34,718 bases of DNA from Spirogloea muscicola (Eukaryota > Streptophyta > Zygnematophyceae > Spirogloeales > Spirogloeaceae): the NCBI GenBank assembly GCA_009602725.1, contig WELB01000002.1, positions 60,819 to 95,536 on the forward strand. Reading direction: 5' to 3'. Positions 1-12,285 of this stretch are shown piece by piece. The position numbers were made by a program, and so were the translations under genes. The notes beneath the pieces are model-generated. The model was not told the origin of the DNA, ran no database searches, and saw only the letters and a program-made list of their open reading frames with translations. Position 1 is the stretch's first letter, and each line of letters starts with the position of its first letter.

Positions 1-3000
1 GCGCCCGACGCCGGCGTCCAGCAGGCGCCGCCGACGGCGCCGGGCCGCACGCCGACGCTGCAGGAGATCCAGGGCGACCAGCTGACGGCGGTGGCGCAGC
101 GCACGTGGCCCGCGCAGGGCCCCCGCGCGCCCTTCGACGAGGCGCTGGTGAAGCGCATCTACGAGCAGGAGCTGTGCGTGGCGGGCGGCGCCGCCAAGGC
201 GGTGCCGCTGCAGCGCGCCATGCTGCTGGAGATCAGCCAGTACCTGGAGAACTACCTGTGGCCCTACTTCCAGCCCGACCGCGAGGCCTCCTTCGAGCAC
301 GTCATGTCCATCGTCCTCATGGTCAACGAGAAGGTGAGCTCCGCGCGACGCCGTGAGCACCTTGTGAAGGCGTCGACCCTGCGCGGGCTGCCGGATCCGA
401 GCGCGTCCGTCTCACTCCGTCCGTCTGCGGCACTCCGTCGCGAACAGTTCCGGGAGAACGTCCCGGCGTGGAGGAGCTTCCACGAGCGCGCTGAGGCCTT
501 CCCGGCCTTCTTCAAGTGCGTCCTCCAGCTCCAGGACCAGGTGCCGGCGGTGCACCTTGCCAAGTCCTCTTGCCGCTGGGCCTCGACCTTTCTTGCTGGC
601 CCTATGGCAACGTTCCAAGGCTGCTCCAGATGCGTGGGGCTCACTGTCGCTAAATCAAAAGCTGCTGTCACTCTCGTGCAATCCCAGGGCGCAATGGAGA
701 TGACCATTCGAGAGAAGATCAACTACTTGCTCTTTGTGATCAACTGCTTCCAGGTAGGCCTCCCCTTTTCCCTCAGGCGCAGCACATATCGCATAGAGTA
801 TTGGGCCTTATTCATGCCCCTGTCCTGGGCTTGCTTCAAGTCCCTAGAGTCCTGCACTTCATGCGTGCCGAGCCAAGCTCGTCAACGTGCCATGCATCCG
901 CTGCAGTGGGCTGCCGCCGGGACTCAGCCGTCCGGGATTGCACTCTTTGCAGAGCCTGGAAGATGAGATGGTGAGGGGCCCAGTACTCAAGCTCGTATCT
1001 CTACAGCTTTGGCATGCCCTCTCCCCTGGTCGCCGTCAGGTCCTTTTCTACAATGACACCCTCAGTCAAAGCTGACACCTCTGGCTGCTGTTTGCCTTCC
1101 ATTACATACATTGTCACGCTTGATGACCTTTGTAGTCCACCTCTATGTGGTCATCCAGTTGGGTCAAGCAACTTTTCTCGACCCTCATGTTCAAGTGTCG
1201 ATCCACCAAACTCTAAGGTCTACCAAACTCTGTGTCTAAGGTCCACCAAACTCTGTCTCTTCCTTAGATTGCTCTGCGATCCTTTCCTCAACTGGAGCCG
1301 CTGTGGAAGAAATTGTTGAAGAGAGAGTCACGTGCAGGCAAAGGTGGCCAGGCTCCACAATCCCGTACAGAGGCCCGTTTCATACCCCGTCTGATTGAGG
1401 ACTTCCTTGAGGTAGGCTCTCCGATGCCTGTCTAAGTCATCATAATCTGGAAATGCAAGTAGGCTCTCTGCCTGGCAGCTATGGTCAATAGTGCCCCTTG
1501 GATCACAAGTGCTACTGTTTATGCTGCACACTGATATAAGTGAACTCCGCAAGACTTTCCAGCATTGCCACTCCAAGAGCTCCATAAGTATTCCAAGAAT
1601 GGCCAATTTCTATGCATTTGCTTATTTTCAAGTCACAAATACTCAACCAGAACGTTCATGACTTGCTCACAAGGCAGATACTCAATGAAGTGGTGAGGCC
1701 AGAAGCAAATGGCATACTTGAGAATGGTAGAGATGGAACTCATGAAATTGGCAACAGTATGGTGGTCGACCCTCTTCGTCTGCTCTTCTGTGAACGCTTT
1801 GCGGAGCTGATGATTGACCTTCTGAGTCAGCTTCGCACACGCAGGTGAAGACCTGTCCGAATCAGCTCGAGGCATTCTGGTGCACATGCTGCATGATTGT
1901 TGCAACACTCTCTGCAGAGCAGCGTGAAGTCTAAGCCCATTTCTTGGGTCGTTGGTGCAGGTTTGTGCGGACCTTACTGGAAGATGTAGCGCTTGTCGTC
2001 AAGTGCCGCATGAGCACACTGTATAATCACCCAAGAGGCCGACTCTTTAGCCAGCTCGTTGATCTGCTGAGATTCTACCAGGGGTTTGAGATCGACGACT
2101 TCCGTGGCACACAGCTGACAGATGCGGAGGTTTTGGTAGCTCACTGTGACAAGCTGCAGGCCCTTCAGCGTCTTCTCTTCAAGTCCATGCCAAAGGTGGG
2201 AGGCCTGCAACACTTTGACTTGCCATTCTCCGTACACTGTGCCTTGCCAAATTTCATTACTTGATATGTGACAGGTTTGAGGAGTGAATAAGCACAAGTT
2301 CTTGCACAACACATCGCATGGAAGGAAGCTTTCCGCTTTGTTGACCATTTGGCGTTTCGCTCCTTTTGACAGTTGAGGGAGCTCGCTTTGAGCAACATCG
2401 CAGCAGTGGAGAAACGATCAGACTTGGCCAAGAGGTTGTCATCCTTGACATTTGAGGAGCTCAGGGACCTAGTTGTAAACAAGGTACAGCACCTTTACTA
2501 TGTTCAAACCCATCATTCACTGGACCTAAGGAGAAGAGGAAACTTGTCACTGAAGATGGATGCTTTCCTTTCGCTCCTCGCAGTTACATCTGGCCTCTGC
2601 CGCCGACCCCTGGGCCGAGAGTTCGGACTTCCTGGTCGAGGTCGTTCTGGCATCGTTTGAGCGCCGACAATCACAGCGGGAGCAGTTGAACGAGCTCCCA
2701 CTGTACCCGAATGAGGAGGTCATGTGGGACGAGAGCTTGGTGCCATCGGTCAACTACACTGGTGAAGGTTGCCTGGCGTTGCCAAAGCTCAACCTGCAGT
2801 TCCTTACTCTGCACGACTACCTTCTTCGCAACTTCAACCTTTTCCGCTTGGAATCCACTTACGAGATACGGGAGGACGTACACGACGTGCTGAAGCGTAT
2901 GAAGGCCAGGGCTAATCCTATGGATCCTGATGATATCACCTTTGGTGGCTGGGCCAGGATGGCTCTGCCATTGGCACAGCCAATGCGTATCACAGATGTC

Positions 3001-6000
3001 GCTGCGCCCCTCATTGGGGAACAGCGACCAGCATCCGTGACGGCTGAGTTGTCCATTGATGTTGCCAGCTACAGGGGTGCTATGAGAGCTGAATGGAACG
3101 AGCTCAAAGAGCACGATGTGCTGTTTGTACTAGCCATCCGGCCTGAGCCTCCTTCACCCTATGGCAATGGTGCGGAAGCGGGACCAGCAAGTGCGTACGA
3201 TCACATAGGGGGCAGCAGCGTGCCTGAGAGATTCGGCCTGCAATACGTGCGGGGGTGCGAAGTGGTGGAAGTGAAGGATGAAGGAGGTCGTCTCATGAAT
3301 GACTTTACTGGTCGCGTGAAGCGAGAGGAATGGAAGCCTCCCGAGGGCACAAAGCGAACGCTGGTGGTGGCACTTGATACTGCACAGTACCAGCTCGATG
3401 TGAATGCAGGGGTTGAGGCTAACATCAGCAGGTCACTCAATGTGGTGATGCGCCGCAAGCCCAAGGAGAACAACTTCAAGGCCATACTAGAGTCTATCCG
3501 AGACCTCATGAATGAGGATGCCACAGTGCCGACTTGGCTGCATGACATCTTCTTAGGCTACGGCGATCCTGCTGCTGCTCAGTGGCATCACATGCCTCCA
3601 CAGCAGCAGCTCCGCATCGTTGACTTCAAGGACACTTTCCTCTCTCCAAAGCACCTGCTTGCGTCATTCCCGGGCCGTCAGGTACGTCATGGGTCTACCT
3701 GTCAGTCACTTCTCCAGATGTGGGCAGTGAAAAAACGCAATGCGCTGTGAGGCTAATCTGATCAGTGCTGCGAGGCTCTTTGCGTATGAGCAGGTGCAGT
3801 TCATGAAAGAGAGGCCAGAAGACCCAGATCCCCAGCCGCCTTATCGCATTACCTTTTCAGAAGCTCCTCTCCCCGAGGCAACAGCTGCGGGTCCTGACAG
3901 CAAGCGTAAGGCAGGTGGAGAAGGGAAGGACACGGCGCACGCTGAACTTGTGGTAGAAGCTTACCGAGCTCCAGATCCTGGGCCATATCCTCAGGACCAG
4001 CCCAATCAGAATGCGGTCGAATTCACGCCTGTTCAGGTAGAGCCCATCCTTCTTCTGGTACTTGCTGTTCACATCAAGATTTTATATGTCTGTGCGCTCT
4101 GCTGAGTGCAGGGATCTCACAAGTCTCTCGAGCATTCTGCTGCCAGGTGGACGCTATAATGGCAGGGGTGCAGCCAGGTCTTACAATGGTGGTGGGGCCA
4201 CCAGGCACAGGAAAGACAGATACAGCAGTGCAGATTCTGCATGTACTCTATCACAATTGCCCGTCCCAGCGGACGCTGCTCATCACCCACTCCAACCAAG
4301 CTCTCAATGACCTCTTTGAGAAGATCATGCAGGTACTGACCAGAATGTATTTCTGTGTGAAATCTACACGTTATCACTGTGTCTGCTGTTTGCACCCCTG
4401 ACCTCCCATTATACACCCACTGTGAAGCTTTGACATCTGTATACTGTATGCTTGCAGAGGGATGTACCAGCACGTTACCTGCTCCGGCTTGGGATGGGTG
4501 AGTCAGAGTTGGCAGGCGAAGGCGATTTTAGCAGAGCAGGTCGCGTGAATGCCATGCTGGCGCGGCGGCTGGAGCTACTGGCGCAGGTTGAGCGCTTGGC
4601 CAGCACATTGTCTTTACCGACCGAGAGTGCTCAGACATGCGAGGATGCAGCGCATTTCTGGCTCCTGCATGTCTTCTCCCGGTGGGAGGTCTTCAAAGTG
4701 AAGGTGGACGCAGCCGTCAGGAGTGGTGACAATCCGAAGGTTGTCAGAGAACAATTTCCCTTCCTTGAATTCTTCTCTGATGCTCCTCAGCCTGTGTTCG
4801 CACGAGTGTTTCAGTCGCTTGAGGCAGACATGCGGTCAGCAGAGGGGTGCTTCAGGCATCTCCGCACTATGTTTGAGGAGCTAGCAGAGTGCCGTGCATT
4901 TGAGTTGCTCAAGAGCACGGGAGAGCGAGCCAACTACCTGATGGCCAAGCAGGCCAAGGTTGTCGCCATGACATGCACGCATGCAGCGCTTAAGCGGCGT
5001 GACTTTCTCAAGCTTGGCTTCAAGTACGACAACCTTGTGATGGAGGAGAGCGCTCAGATCCTGGAGATCGAAACACTCATCCCGATGCTGCTACAGAGAC
5101 CTCAAGATGGTCGTGCACGCCTCAAGCGCTGCATCCTGATCGGAGATCATCATCAGCTTCCGCCTGTGGTCAAGAATATGGCTTTCCAGAAGTACTCCCA
5201 CATGGATCAGAGTCTCTTCACCAGATTTGTGCGCCTTGGAGTGCCCTATGTGGAGCTCAATGCGCAGGGACGAGCACGGCCTGCAATGGCTCGCCTGTAC
5301 TCGTGGCGTTACCGTGACTTGGGCAATCTTCCTAGCGTCAGCAGCCCTGGGAGTCCCTTCACCTTCGCCAATGCAGGATTCGCACACACTTTCCAGCTCG
5401 TGGACGTGCAGGACTACCAGGGAGTGGGAGAAATGGAACCCAATCCTTGGTTCTATCAGAACTTGGGAGAGGCTGAGTACATCATTAGTGTGTATCAGTA
5501 CATGCGCCTCCTCGGCTACCCAGCTCACAAAATCTCAATACTCACAACCTACAACGGTCAGAAACACCTCCTACGTGACGTCATTGAGCGGCGCTGCGCT
5601 GGCCATCCACTCTTTGGCCGTCCATCAAAGGTAAGACGCAGTGTAATTAGGGCTGTTGTAGGGGGATAAGAGGAGGCAAGGAGGAAGCCTGGGAGGCAGA
5701 AAATGATAGAGGAAGTATGTACTTGTTGCATGCATCCACTCAACTTCAGGAGATTTAAGAGCTCTCTAATTGCAATGCCTTCGCCTGAGGTTCACATTTG
5801 TCAATCCGCAGGTAACAACGGTGGATCGATTCCAGGGACAGCAGAATGACTACATTCTCCTGTCTTTGGTACGGACAAGGGTGGTGGGGCATCTTCGTGA
5901 TGTGCGACGCCTAGTGGTGGCCATGTCGCGTGCACGCTTGGGCCTTTACGTCTTCTGTCGCCGTGACCTATTCCAGCAGTGTTATGAGCTACAGCCCACC

Positions 6001-6540
6001 TTCAAGTTGCTCCTGAGCCGGCCAGATCAGCTCGCGCTAGTGTTGGCGGAATCACAACATCCCACAACAAGACCAGCTGCTAACGACCAGGATGCAGAGC
6101 CCTCTGCCTCCCCTCCTCATCTTGTATCATCGTTGGAGGAAATGGCAGGCATCGTTTCTATGAAGTTTGAGAGCTGGCAGCGTGCACAGCAGGTTAGCAA
6201 CTTGCCTTCGAAAAAATCTATGCTCGCGTAGTTCTGCATACTGGAGAGGAATTCTGTACATCAAAATCACAGACTTTGCAAGATGATTGCAGAATCAGCA
6301 TTGACCATGGCATGGGCGACCATCAAGAAAATTCGCTGTGCTGCTGGATAGCCATAGCCTTGGCTGCGCGCATGTGCGCTACCGTGGTGCAAGACCTATG
6401 TGCACAAGACTGACTTGTTTAATCAGTCGGTCTTGCAGGAAAAGGCATCGAAGCAAGAAGCCGCTGTATCTTTGGCTAAAATTCTGGATCATGCGCGCAG
6501 CCATGGCTATGGCTCTGATGTACAGACTGCGGCAGCATGA
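1..6540 (+). CDS. AQR: Aquarius (AQR/IBP160) intron-binding spliceosomal RNA helicase, 5' end off window
   Basis: SF1 helicase of the intron-binding complex; it binds the intron upstream of the branch point and helps activate and remodel the spliceosome in the nucleus. Seen: the frame is open from base 1 and begins about 30 residues before [15 protein letters not shown] and [17 protein letters not shown], which match the Aquarius N-terminal helical-repeat domain. The largest early exon (2584-3681) carries the beta-barrel region ([30 protein letters not shown]). Walker A GPPGTGKT lies at 4195-4218, motif II as MEESAQ at 5040-5057, GDHHQLPP at 5142-5165, [16 protein letters not shown] just after 5826, and motif VI VAMSRAR at 5917-5937. 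Recovered exons give about 1446 residues against about 1485 in human. The last exon (6439-6540) ends QTAAA-stop; the acidic C-terminal tail of the human protein is absent. Motif II has ESA where animals have EAA. The start codon is just outside the window. Family assignment is very sure. Confidence 0.97.
1..6540 (+). other. AQR: AQR exon structure
   Basis: Exons read from splice sites and phase continuity: 1-333, 448-540, 688-753, 953-1039, 1268-1411, 1758-1844, 1961-2195, 2373-2483, 2584-3681, 3794-4036, 4147-4332, 4458-5630, 5812-6192, 6439-6540. Phases agree at every junction except between 1411 (phase 0) and 1758 (needs one base to finish a codon). One small exon of roughly 10 residues, just before the [11 protein letters not shown] segment, is therefore missing from this model and should lie in 1412-1757. 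The intron 541-687 is 147 bases long, stop-free and in frame, so a simple ORF reading merges it into the protein. It is excluded because the family has no counterpart. Confidence 0.88.
1200..1258. repeat. Short direct repeat in an AQR intron
   Basis: The phrase CACCAAACTCT or TACCAAACTCT occurs three times within about 55 bases, with TAAGGT and TGTGTCTAAGGT linkers. It sits in the intron between exons 953-1039 and 1268-1411. It looks like local slippage or duplication with no evident function. Confidence 0.6.
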
Positions 6541-7128
6541 TCGAAGACTCTTGATTGTCGCCCGTGCAACGGTCATGGTCGACACTCTTGATGGATGCTC
6601 GCCGAGCCAATATCGAGAGTCCAGAAACGACGTCAGCGACGCAGAGGTGCAGAGGTCGTAGTGATTTCCAATGGCTTTCAGCGTCTTGCAGCTCGTACAC
6701 AGTGTGCAGTGCTTAGTGGTGCTGTACACATCTTATCTCCATTTTTGTACACAATTTTGCAGCCGTCCCCTGGCCAAAAATTGGACGACTGCAAAGAATC
6801 TAGGTTCAAAGAAAAGAATTGAGCAGATTACAAACAGGGGCTCTGTAGGTGGATTAGGCTTAGAGCCACAGACACTCGCCCCCACAGGCATGTGGTGCAA
6901 TTGTAGCTCCCCAAAGACCCTCCTGGCAAAGAAGCACCAGTGTACAGCCTCAACGGCCCTTGATCTCAGGCACCCCGAGAACTCAGCAGCTTCACCTTCT
7001 GCAAGCGGGTCTGAGTGTGTCAATCATCTAACCCAATATCATCAGCTTCGTCTAACCCAAAATCATCAGCTTCGGTTGCATCACCAGCTCGCAAACATGG
7101 CATACTCTCCTTTACATGTCAAGATTGT
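6541..7128. other. Convergent 3' spacer between AQR and SEC1
   Basis: This stretch of about 590 bases separates two convergent stop codons. It should hold both 3' UTRs. I see no conserved coding frame, no clear AATAAA and no RNA gene. Its only structure is the 24-base tandem duplication described separately. Confidence 0.6.
7029..7076 (-). repeat. Two-copy 24-base tandem repeat, acidic if read on minus strand
   Basis: Two adjacent 24-base units (7029-7052 and 7053-7076) differ at only about two or three positions. On the minus strand they read EADDFGLDEADDIGLDD followed by a stop. The frame lies about 50 bases downstream of the SEC1 stop. A splice from SEC1 into it would need an intron of only about 33 bases, so I treat it as 3' UTR or spacer sequence. 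Confidence 0.55.
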
Positions 7129-10100
7129 TCACATACTTACAGAGATAAATTTATGAGGATCATCTAGCGTTGTTGATCCAAATATAACTTCCCGTTGGAG
7201 TTGTGCAGACATTTTGTGTGCCGCTCGTAGCTGCCATATCAAGCTGCAATGTCAGTACCTTGCAAGAGTTCACGACTAGCTGCAAAGTGGAAGGCATTGT
7301 CCAGAGATTGAGGTAGCTACCTCTGAGCGCGTCATGCCACCGATAACAAAGACAAAAAGTCGTCGACCGTCGGGAAGAAGCTCTGGAGCCGTTGTTCGGC
7401 TGCTGGCGGAGGTTGACCGCGAGCTATCATTGCTGCCAAGTCCAGGGGGCTTTGCCATTGAGTCGAAGCATGTGCAAAACTTTCGCAGAAGAATACATCC
7501 TCTATCCTTCTGACGGGTTACTAAGTTGGTGCACTGGAGGTCTCCGTAGGACTGTTACCTTGAGGAGTCGTCGGAGGATTTGGACTTGCTAGCCCAGCTC
7601 GTTCGAGCAGAGGTTCGCATGGATATGCCAGTACGTGCAGGAGTTGTGGTAGTGGCAGCGTTAGCAGTTGACGGTGACGGGGTGGGCACTACAGAAGCCA
7701 TGCCACGCAGCACTGCTGCCGAGGGTTCCTTGACATACGGGTACTCGTCCTTGGGAAGGTCCCCTTTGGCAAGATCCTCAACAACATCCTGTCAAACACT
7801 TTGATACATCTCAGAATGCATGCACATTTGCTGCATGACAGCCAAGTACCCCTGCCAAAGTACAGAAGCGAAAGCTTCAATGCACATACTATCAATGCTT
7901 AAGCATAACCAATGTAGAAAGTAGCTGTCTACCTTACCTGCACGAGAGGGTAAAATCGAGATAGTGACCAGGCCTCCTCATCTTGAGTACGCTCTCGTCT
8001 CATTGGCCGCTTGGCCTGCTGCAGCAAGCAATAAGACAAGCAAGTGTCAAGCCAAGACATGGGTTGCCTGAGTGCTTAGAGGCAGAGTCCTCTACAATTT
8101 TACTGTCAGGAGGTAGCACAATGCCTGAGGTGCTGAGAGTAGGTCACCAGGCTTTACCTTACGGGCACCAAATTTGAGGGAGAATGAGCTGTTACTTTGG
8201 GCCTTCTTTGCAACAGACACACCTAAGAATTCCAGGTTGTCGACAGCTCGCATGTCGTCTTCCGAAAGTTTCGCAAGCTGCAAAAGTAAGGACATGGTCT
8301 TCAGAGACAAGGATGCGAGCGGGCCGAGATCATCAGTGGACCCACAGAAGTCCATGGTGGACCCGTTCACTACAGGATGTCAAACGCCAGTACAGCAGCA
8401 TTACCTTCATCCACTGCATGCGCTTGGTGGAGTCCAGCTTCTCGGGGTGGGTGACCGCGTAAATCATGAGTAAGCGCAGCTTGTCCATCTGCGTCAACCT
8501 CTGTCAGCACAAGGGGCATAGAAGGCAGGTCATGCTCATGCCAAATGGCAAACAGCAACTCCAAGACGTCAGCATCCACGCACACAGTCACTGCAGCACA
8601 AGAGAAAAGGTGATTCTCAACACACAGGATTTGTTGTTAGGAGCCCGAGAAGCTCCTTGCTGGTTGCGTCGCCAAAGACTAGATCTTGCTCCAGCTTTCC
8701 CACATCAACCAAAGCTTCCTCCTTGATCCTTGCATTGATTGATGTTGCGATCTGCAGATGTTGCTCTCCACAATTTATGACGCGAATGACTAATGCTCTA
8801 CCAGCAGTCAAGTTGAGTACGTGCATGATAGATGACTAGGATGGGTCTTCTGACTCCGCAAGGAACCTCTGAAATTGCATGCCTCATCATCATCTAGAAG
8901 ATGGAAGCTCACATGTATGTGCAGGCTGAGCTTATCAAGCTGCTCCCGGTACTGTGGTAAAGCCTGAAACACGACTTGCTCTGCGAATCAATCTATGCAT
9001 AGGCGAATCTAGGATGTCCAATTGATGTCTCAATATATCGAGCAGAAAAATTTGTGCAAAGCAAGAAGCTGTGGCCACATTGTGCGGCTGAAAGGTAGCT
9101 ACCTGAACCATCTTCTGCATGTCCCGAGTCGAGATGTCCTCACGATCCCTGCAAGCTCAGTGGAAGCTGAGGAGATATGCATAGTGGGATCAAGCTAGGC
9201 GAGTTTTCATTAGTCAGGCTACTCTCGAGCATTACAGCAATTCTGTGCCACAAGCACACAGGTCAAACGTACTCAGGTCAGGCTGGACTTACTGGCCACC
9301 AAGACGCATCTGAGCAGCCTTGTTTGTAGATCCAAACTGCCGCATTTTGTCATCAAGTCTCAAACCGGCCTACAGCAGAGTGGAAAATTGTCCTGGATCA
9401 ATGACACCCACAACCGAAGCAGACTGTTCCATATGCAGGAATACAAGCTATTTTCTCACTCACATCAGCTATGTGTAGGTCTCGAAGCTCCAACCACACG
9501 GGATCGTGCTCCTCCAGAAGCACATCCTTGACGTCCTTTGCTCCCGAGCTTGTCACCACCTCATATCTGTACTTGCTACCCTCCATGGGAAGCAGATCGT
9601 GGCACATGCAATCGTAAGTCCATTCGTGAATGACAGGTGCCACCTGCCATTGCAGGCATGCAACCACTTCAGCAGCTTGTATATCTGCTAGCTTTGCCAG
9701 CAGTAACGTGCCAGCAAAAATTATCAAGAAAACAGACATCCTCATGTCCAGATATTGGTTAATGCCAGCATAGCTTGTGCCCATAACTGAGGGAGGAGGT
9801 CAATGAGCACTCACAGGATCAAAAGAGCGGTCGAGGATGATGAGGTCGCAGGTCTCCTGTTGTGGAAAATTGGGCAGAGAAGCTCTGTACTTCATGAGCC
9901 GGTCCCACACCATCGAAGCGAGCCTGGTGGACACCAAGTCTCGTGCACTCGGGCTTGCATTACCCGCCCTAGCAGCTCGATACCGGACCAAGGGAAACTC
10001 CTGCAGGATACAGAAGCTGCATATGTTGGAGAGCGTTCCGCCTGTACTCATCCCATCAGAAATGACTGCAAATTCAGAGAGGAAGCTATCGAAGGGGTAG

Positions 10101-11836
10101 CCTAGCTATACCTTGACGGAAGCAAAGACTGTGGCCAAGCGAGAGGCCACGCCTTCCAGGCAGCGGTCAAAAACCTGAGAGCCGTCTCCATACTGCCCAT
10201 ATAGGTGCTCAAGAGCTTGTGCATGGTCTGTCACGAAGCCCTGGCAAATAGGCTTGCCAAGCACGTCAAGGGCTGCACGCTAGCCTTGCCCACAGATCCT
10301 CAACCATCTGTGACTAGTGTACTAAACAGACAAGTGGAAGGCAGATACTTGTTGCACATTGTCATCTAGATACTGTGTTGTGTTAATCAGAACGACAGCA
10401 CTGCATCACCAACACGTATGCACACGCACGACAAAGAGCAAATGTTGACCTCATATTACCTGCGTATCAATGGTAAGATACTCTAGATTGACCTGCACAG
10501 CAGGTGACGATCCGCAATTGCAGGCATAAGCAGGGAACTACGAATACTACGCAGTTCAGGCCTCAGATGACATCATTGACAAGCTCAGCTCGGCAACGCA
10601 TCAAATACACCAACCAACCCTGCCCTGCAGCTGCCAAGTACAGCTCCCAAGTATCGCACTGCTCAATGGATGACTGGCTCAGCAGCATGCAGCATCGCTC
10701 TGAGGGCAAGAGTGAGCACCTCCTTCATGGCTGCGATACGAGGGATGAGGAGAGGGTCGCCCTTTATGGCCTGCAGGTACTCCCGAGACACTGGCGAGCT
10801 GTAGAAGACATAAGCTCTGCAGGCGACATAGACCAGGCTGACGTGTGAGCATGCAATCCACGGGAACGGATCAGATCAGTGCTCTTGGCTTGGAGCTCCT
10901 CAGCTCTGCAATGAACCCACTCACACCAGCCCATCCCTGCGCGCTTTTTGAGAGGACAATGCCTTGACTACAACCGACAAACCGCCATGTCCTACCAATG
11001 CTTAACTGTCAAATCCGTGCACTTTGGATAATGTGCTAGCTGCCGCTGTAACTGAGGTAATCCACCTTCAAGGTGGACCTGGCAAAGCTGGCCACAACGA
11101 CTGCAAGCAACTTGCTGGACAAGAGGCTTTGGCACGTGTGTGCGCAGGCAGTTCGTAAGACACGCTGCCACGCCCAAGGGCAGCCTGTTGTGAGTGGGGG
11201 TTGTGGAGCCTGTCACCTTTTGTACAAGGGACTCGCTCCAGACATGTCGTCCCTCATACGCCGGATGCTGCGCTCGCGGGACCAGCCAGAGCCGGGCAGG
11301 CCGTCAGCAAAAGCGAGTAAGACAGTGTCAAGCAAAAAGTCCGCCTGAGGGACGAGCGAGCGCTGCAGCATGGGATGCCTCTGCAGGGACTGCACTTAGG
11401 CGGCAGCAGCTCAGAGCTGCAGGCCCCCAGGACGCGCTGTGCGCGGTCGCGGTGGTCAGAGGGCCCGGACCTGTCCCGCGTGGGCTGAATGTAGTAGATG
11501 GCGTCCAGCGACGGCAGCGGCTGCCGCTTCTTCTTCAGGTCCTCCACGACTGCACCGACACCGCCAGGAGCGCGCGCGCCTCGTCGGCCAGGGGACAGGA
11601 GAGGCCCAAGAGGCTGTGGGCGGGCCGCGTGCCGCAGGCGGAGGCAGCGGCGGCTGGCGAGGGCGCTCACGGGAGACGCCCTCGTCGGTGATGTCGGCCA
11701 TCTTGCAGGCGTTGGACATGACTCGCACCGTGAATTCGTCCATTATCAGGACCTGCAGCGCGTCAGCAAGGGCCGCCGTGAGCGCGGCAACTTCTCTCGG
11801 CGAGCGCAGAGGTTGTCGCTGGGCGGCGTCGAGGCT

Positions 11837-11867
<31 letters not shown>

Positions 11868-11938
11868 GGCACGGGAGCGGGCCTTCCAGTCGGAGGCGCC
11901 GGAGCCCTTGGCGCCGCGCAGCATCTCCAGCAGCAGGC
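7129..11938 (-). other. SEC1: SEC1 exon structure (minus strand)
   Basis: Exons in transcript order: 11883-11938 (start uncertain, may extend into the gap), 11671-11752, 11471-11549, 11217-11267, 10720-10816, 10460-10492, 10112-10240, 9815-10000, 9464-9643, 9293-9369, 9103-9148, 8913-8963, 8626-8751, 8405-8488, 8158-8277, 7938-8015, 7559-7788, 7321-7432, 7129-7230. All phases agree. The exon 10460-10492 is a 33-base microexon ([11 protein letters not shown]) that joins IAAMKE to GFVTDH exactly as in KEULE. The first intron (11753-11882) starts with GC instead of GT. The final stop at 7129-7131 follows FISVSM; a GTAAGT inside that sequence leaves an alternative end possible. Confidence 0.9.
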
Positions 11939-11971
11939 CTGCGGCGGCGGGCAGCGGGCGGCGGCGGCGGC
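7129..11971 (-). CDS. SEC1: SEC1/KEULE-type (Sec1/Munc18) SNARE regulator, N-terminus in assembly gap
   Basis: SM-family protein that binds syntaxin-type SNAREs and promotes vesicle fusion at the plasma membrane or cell plate. Seen from the N-terminal side: [222 protein letters not shown] and [18 protein letters not shown]. Order and spacing follow plant KEULE closely. Nineteen exons give about 640 residues (KEULE about 666), with the first 20-30 residues lost in the N gap. The segment before the last domain is Ser/Thr-rich and less conserved, as in plants. It lies head to head with CstF77. Family very sure; the KEULE-like subgroup is likely. Confidence 0.96.
11753..11882 (-). other. GC-AG intron in SEC1
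   Basis: The exon ends DWK (AAG) and is followed by GCCCGC; the acceptor is GCTGCAG before GTCCTGATAATG. Joining gives DWKVLIMDEF, matching the WKVLIMD of plant SEC1 without a gap. Reading through meets a stop, and no GT in the right phase exists nearby. The intron also holds a (CGG)n run near 11836-11861. Confidence 0.75.
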
Positions 11972-12142
11972 NNNNNNNNNNNNNNNNNNNNNNNNNNNNN
12001 NNNNNNNNNNNNNNNNNNNNNNNNNNNNNNNNNNNNNNNNNNNNNNNNNNNNNNNNNNNNNNNNNNNNNNNNNNNNNNNNNNNNNNNNNNNNNNNNNNNN
12101 NNNNNNNNNNNNNNNNNNNNNNNNNNNNNNNNNNNNNNNNNN
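11972..12142. other. Assembly gap (171 N)
   Basis: A run of unknown bases between the 5' ends of SEC1 and CstF77, so it hides the shared promoter region and the first codons of SEC1. It is flanked by a CGG-rich stretch on the left and a homopolymer on the right, both typical places for assembly failure. Confidence 0.98.
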
Positions 12143-12266
<124 letters not shown>

Positions 12267-12285
12267 GCCGCCGCTGCCGCTGGAG

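Noticed and set aside
8495-8591. Minus-strand frame [20 protein letters not shown] between SEC1 exons
   Set aside because: It has a fair acceptor, but SEC1 proteins show no such insertion and exons 8626-8751 and 8405-8488 join in phase without it.
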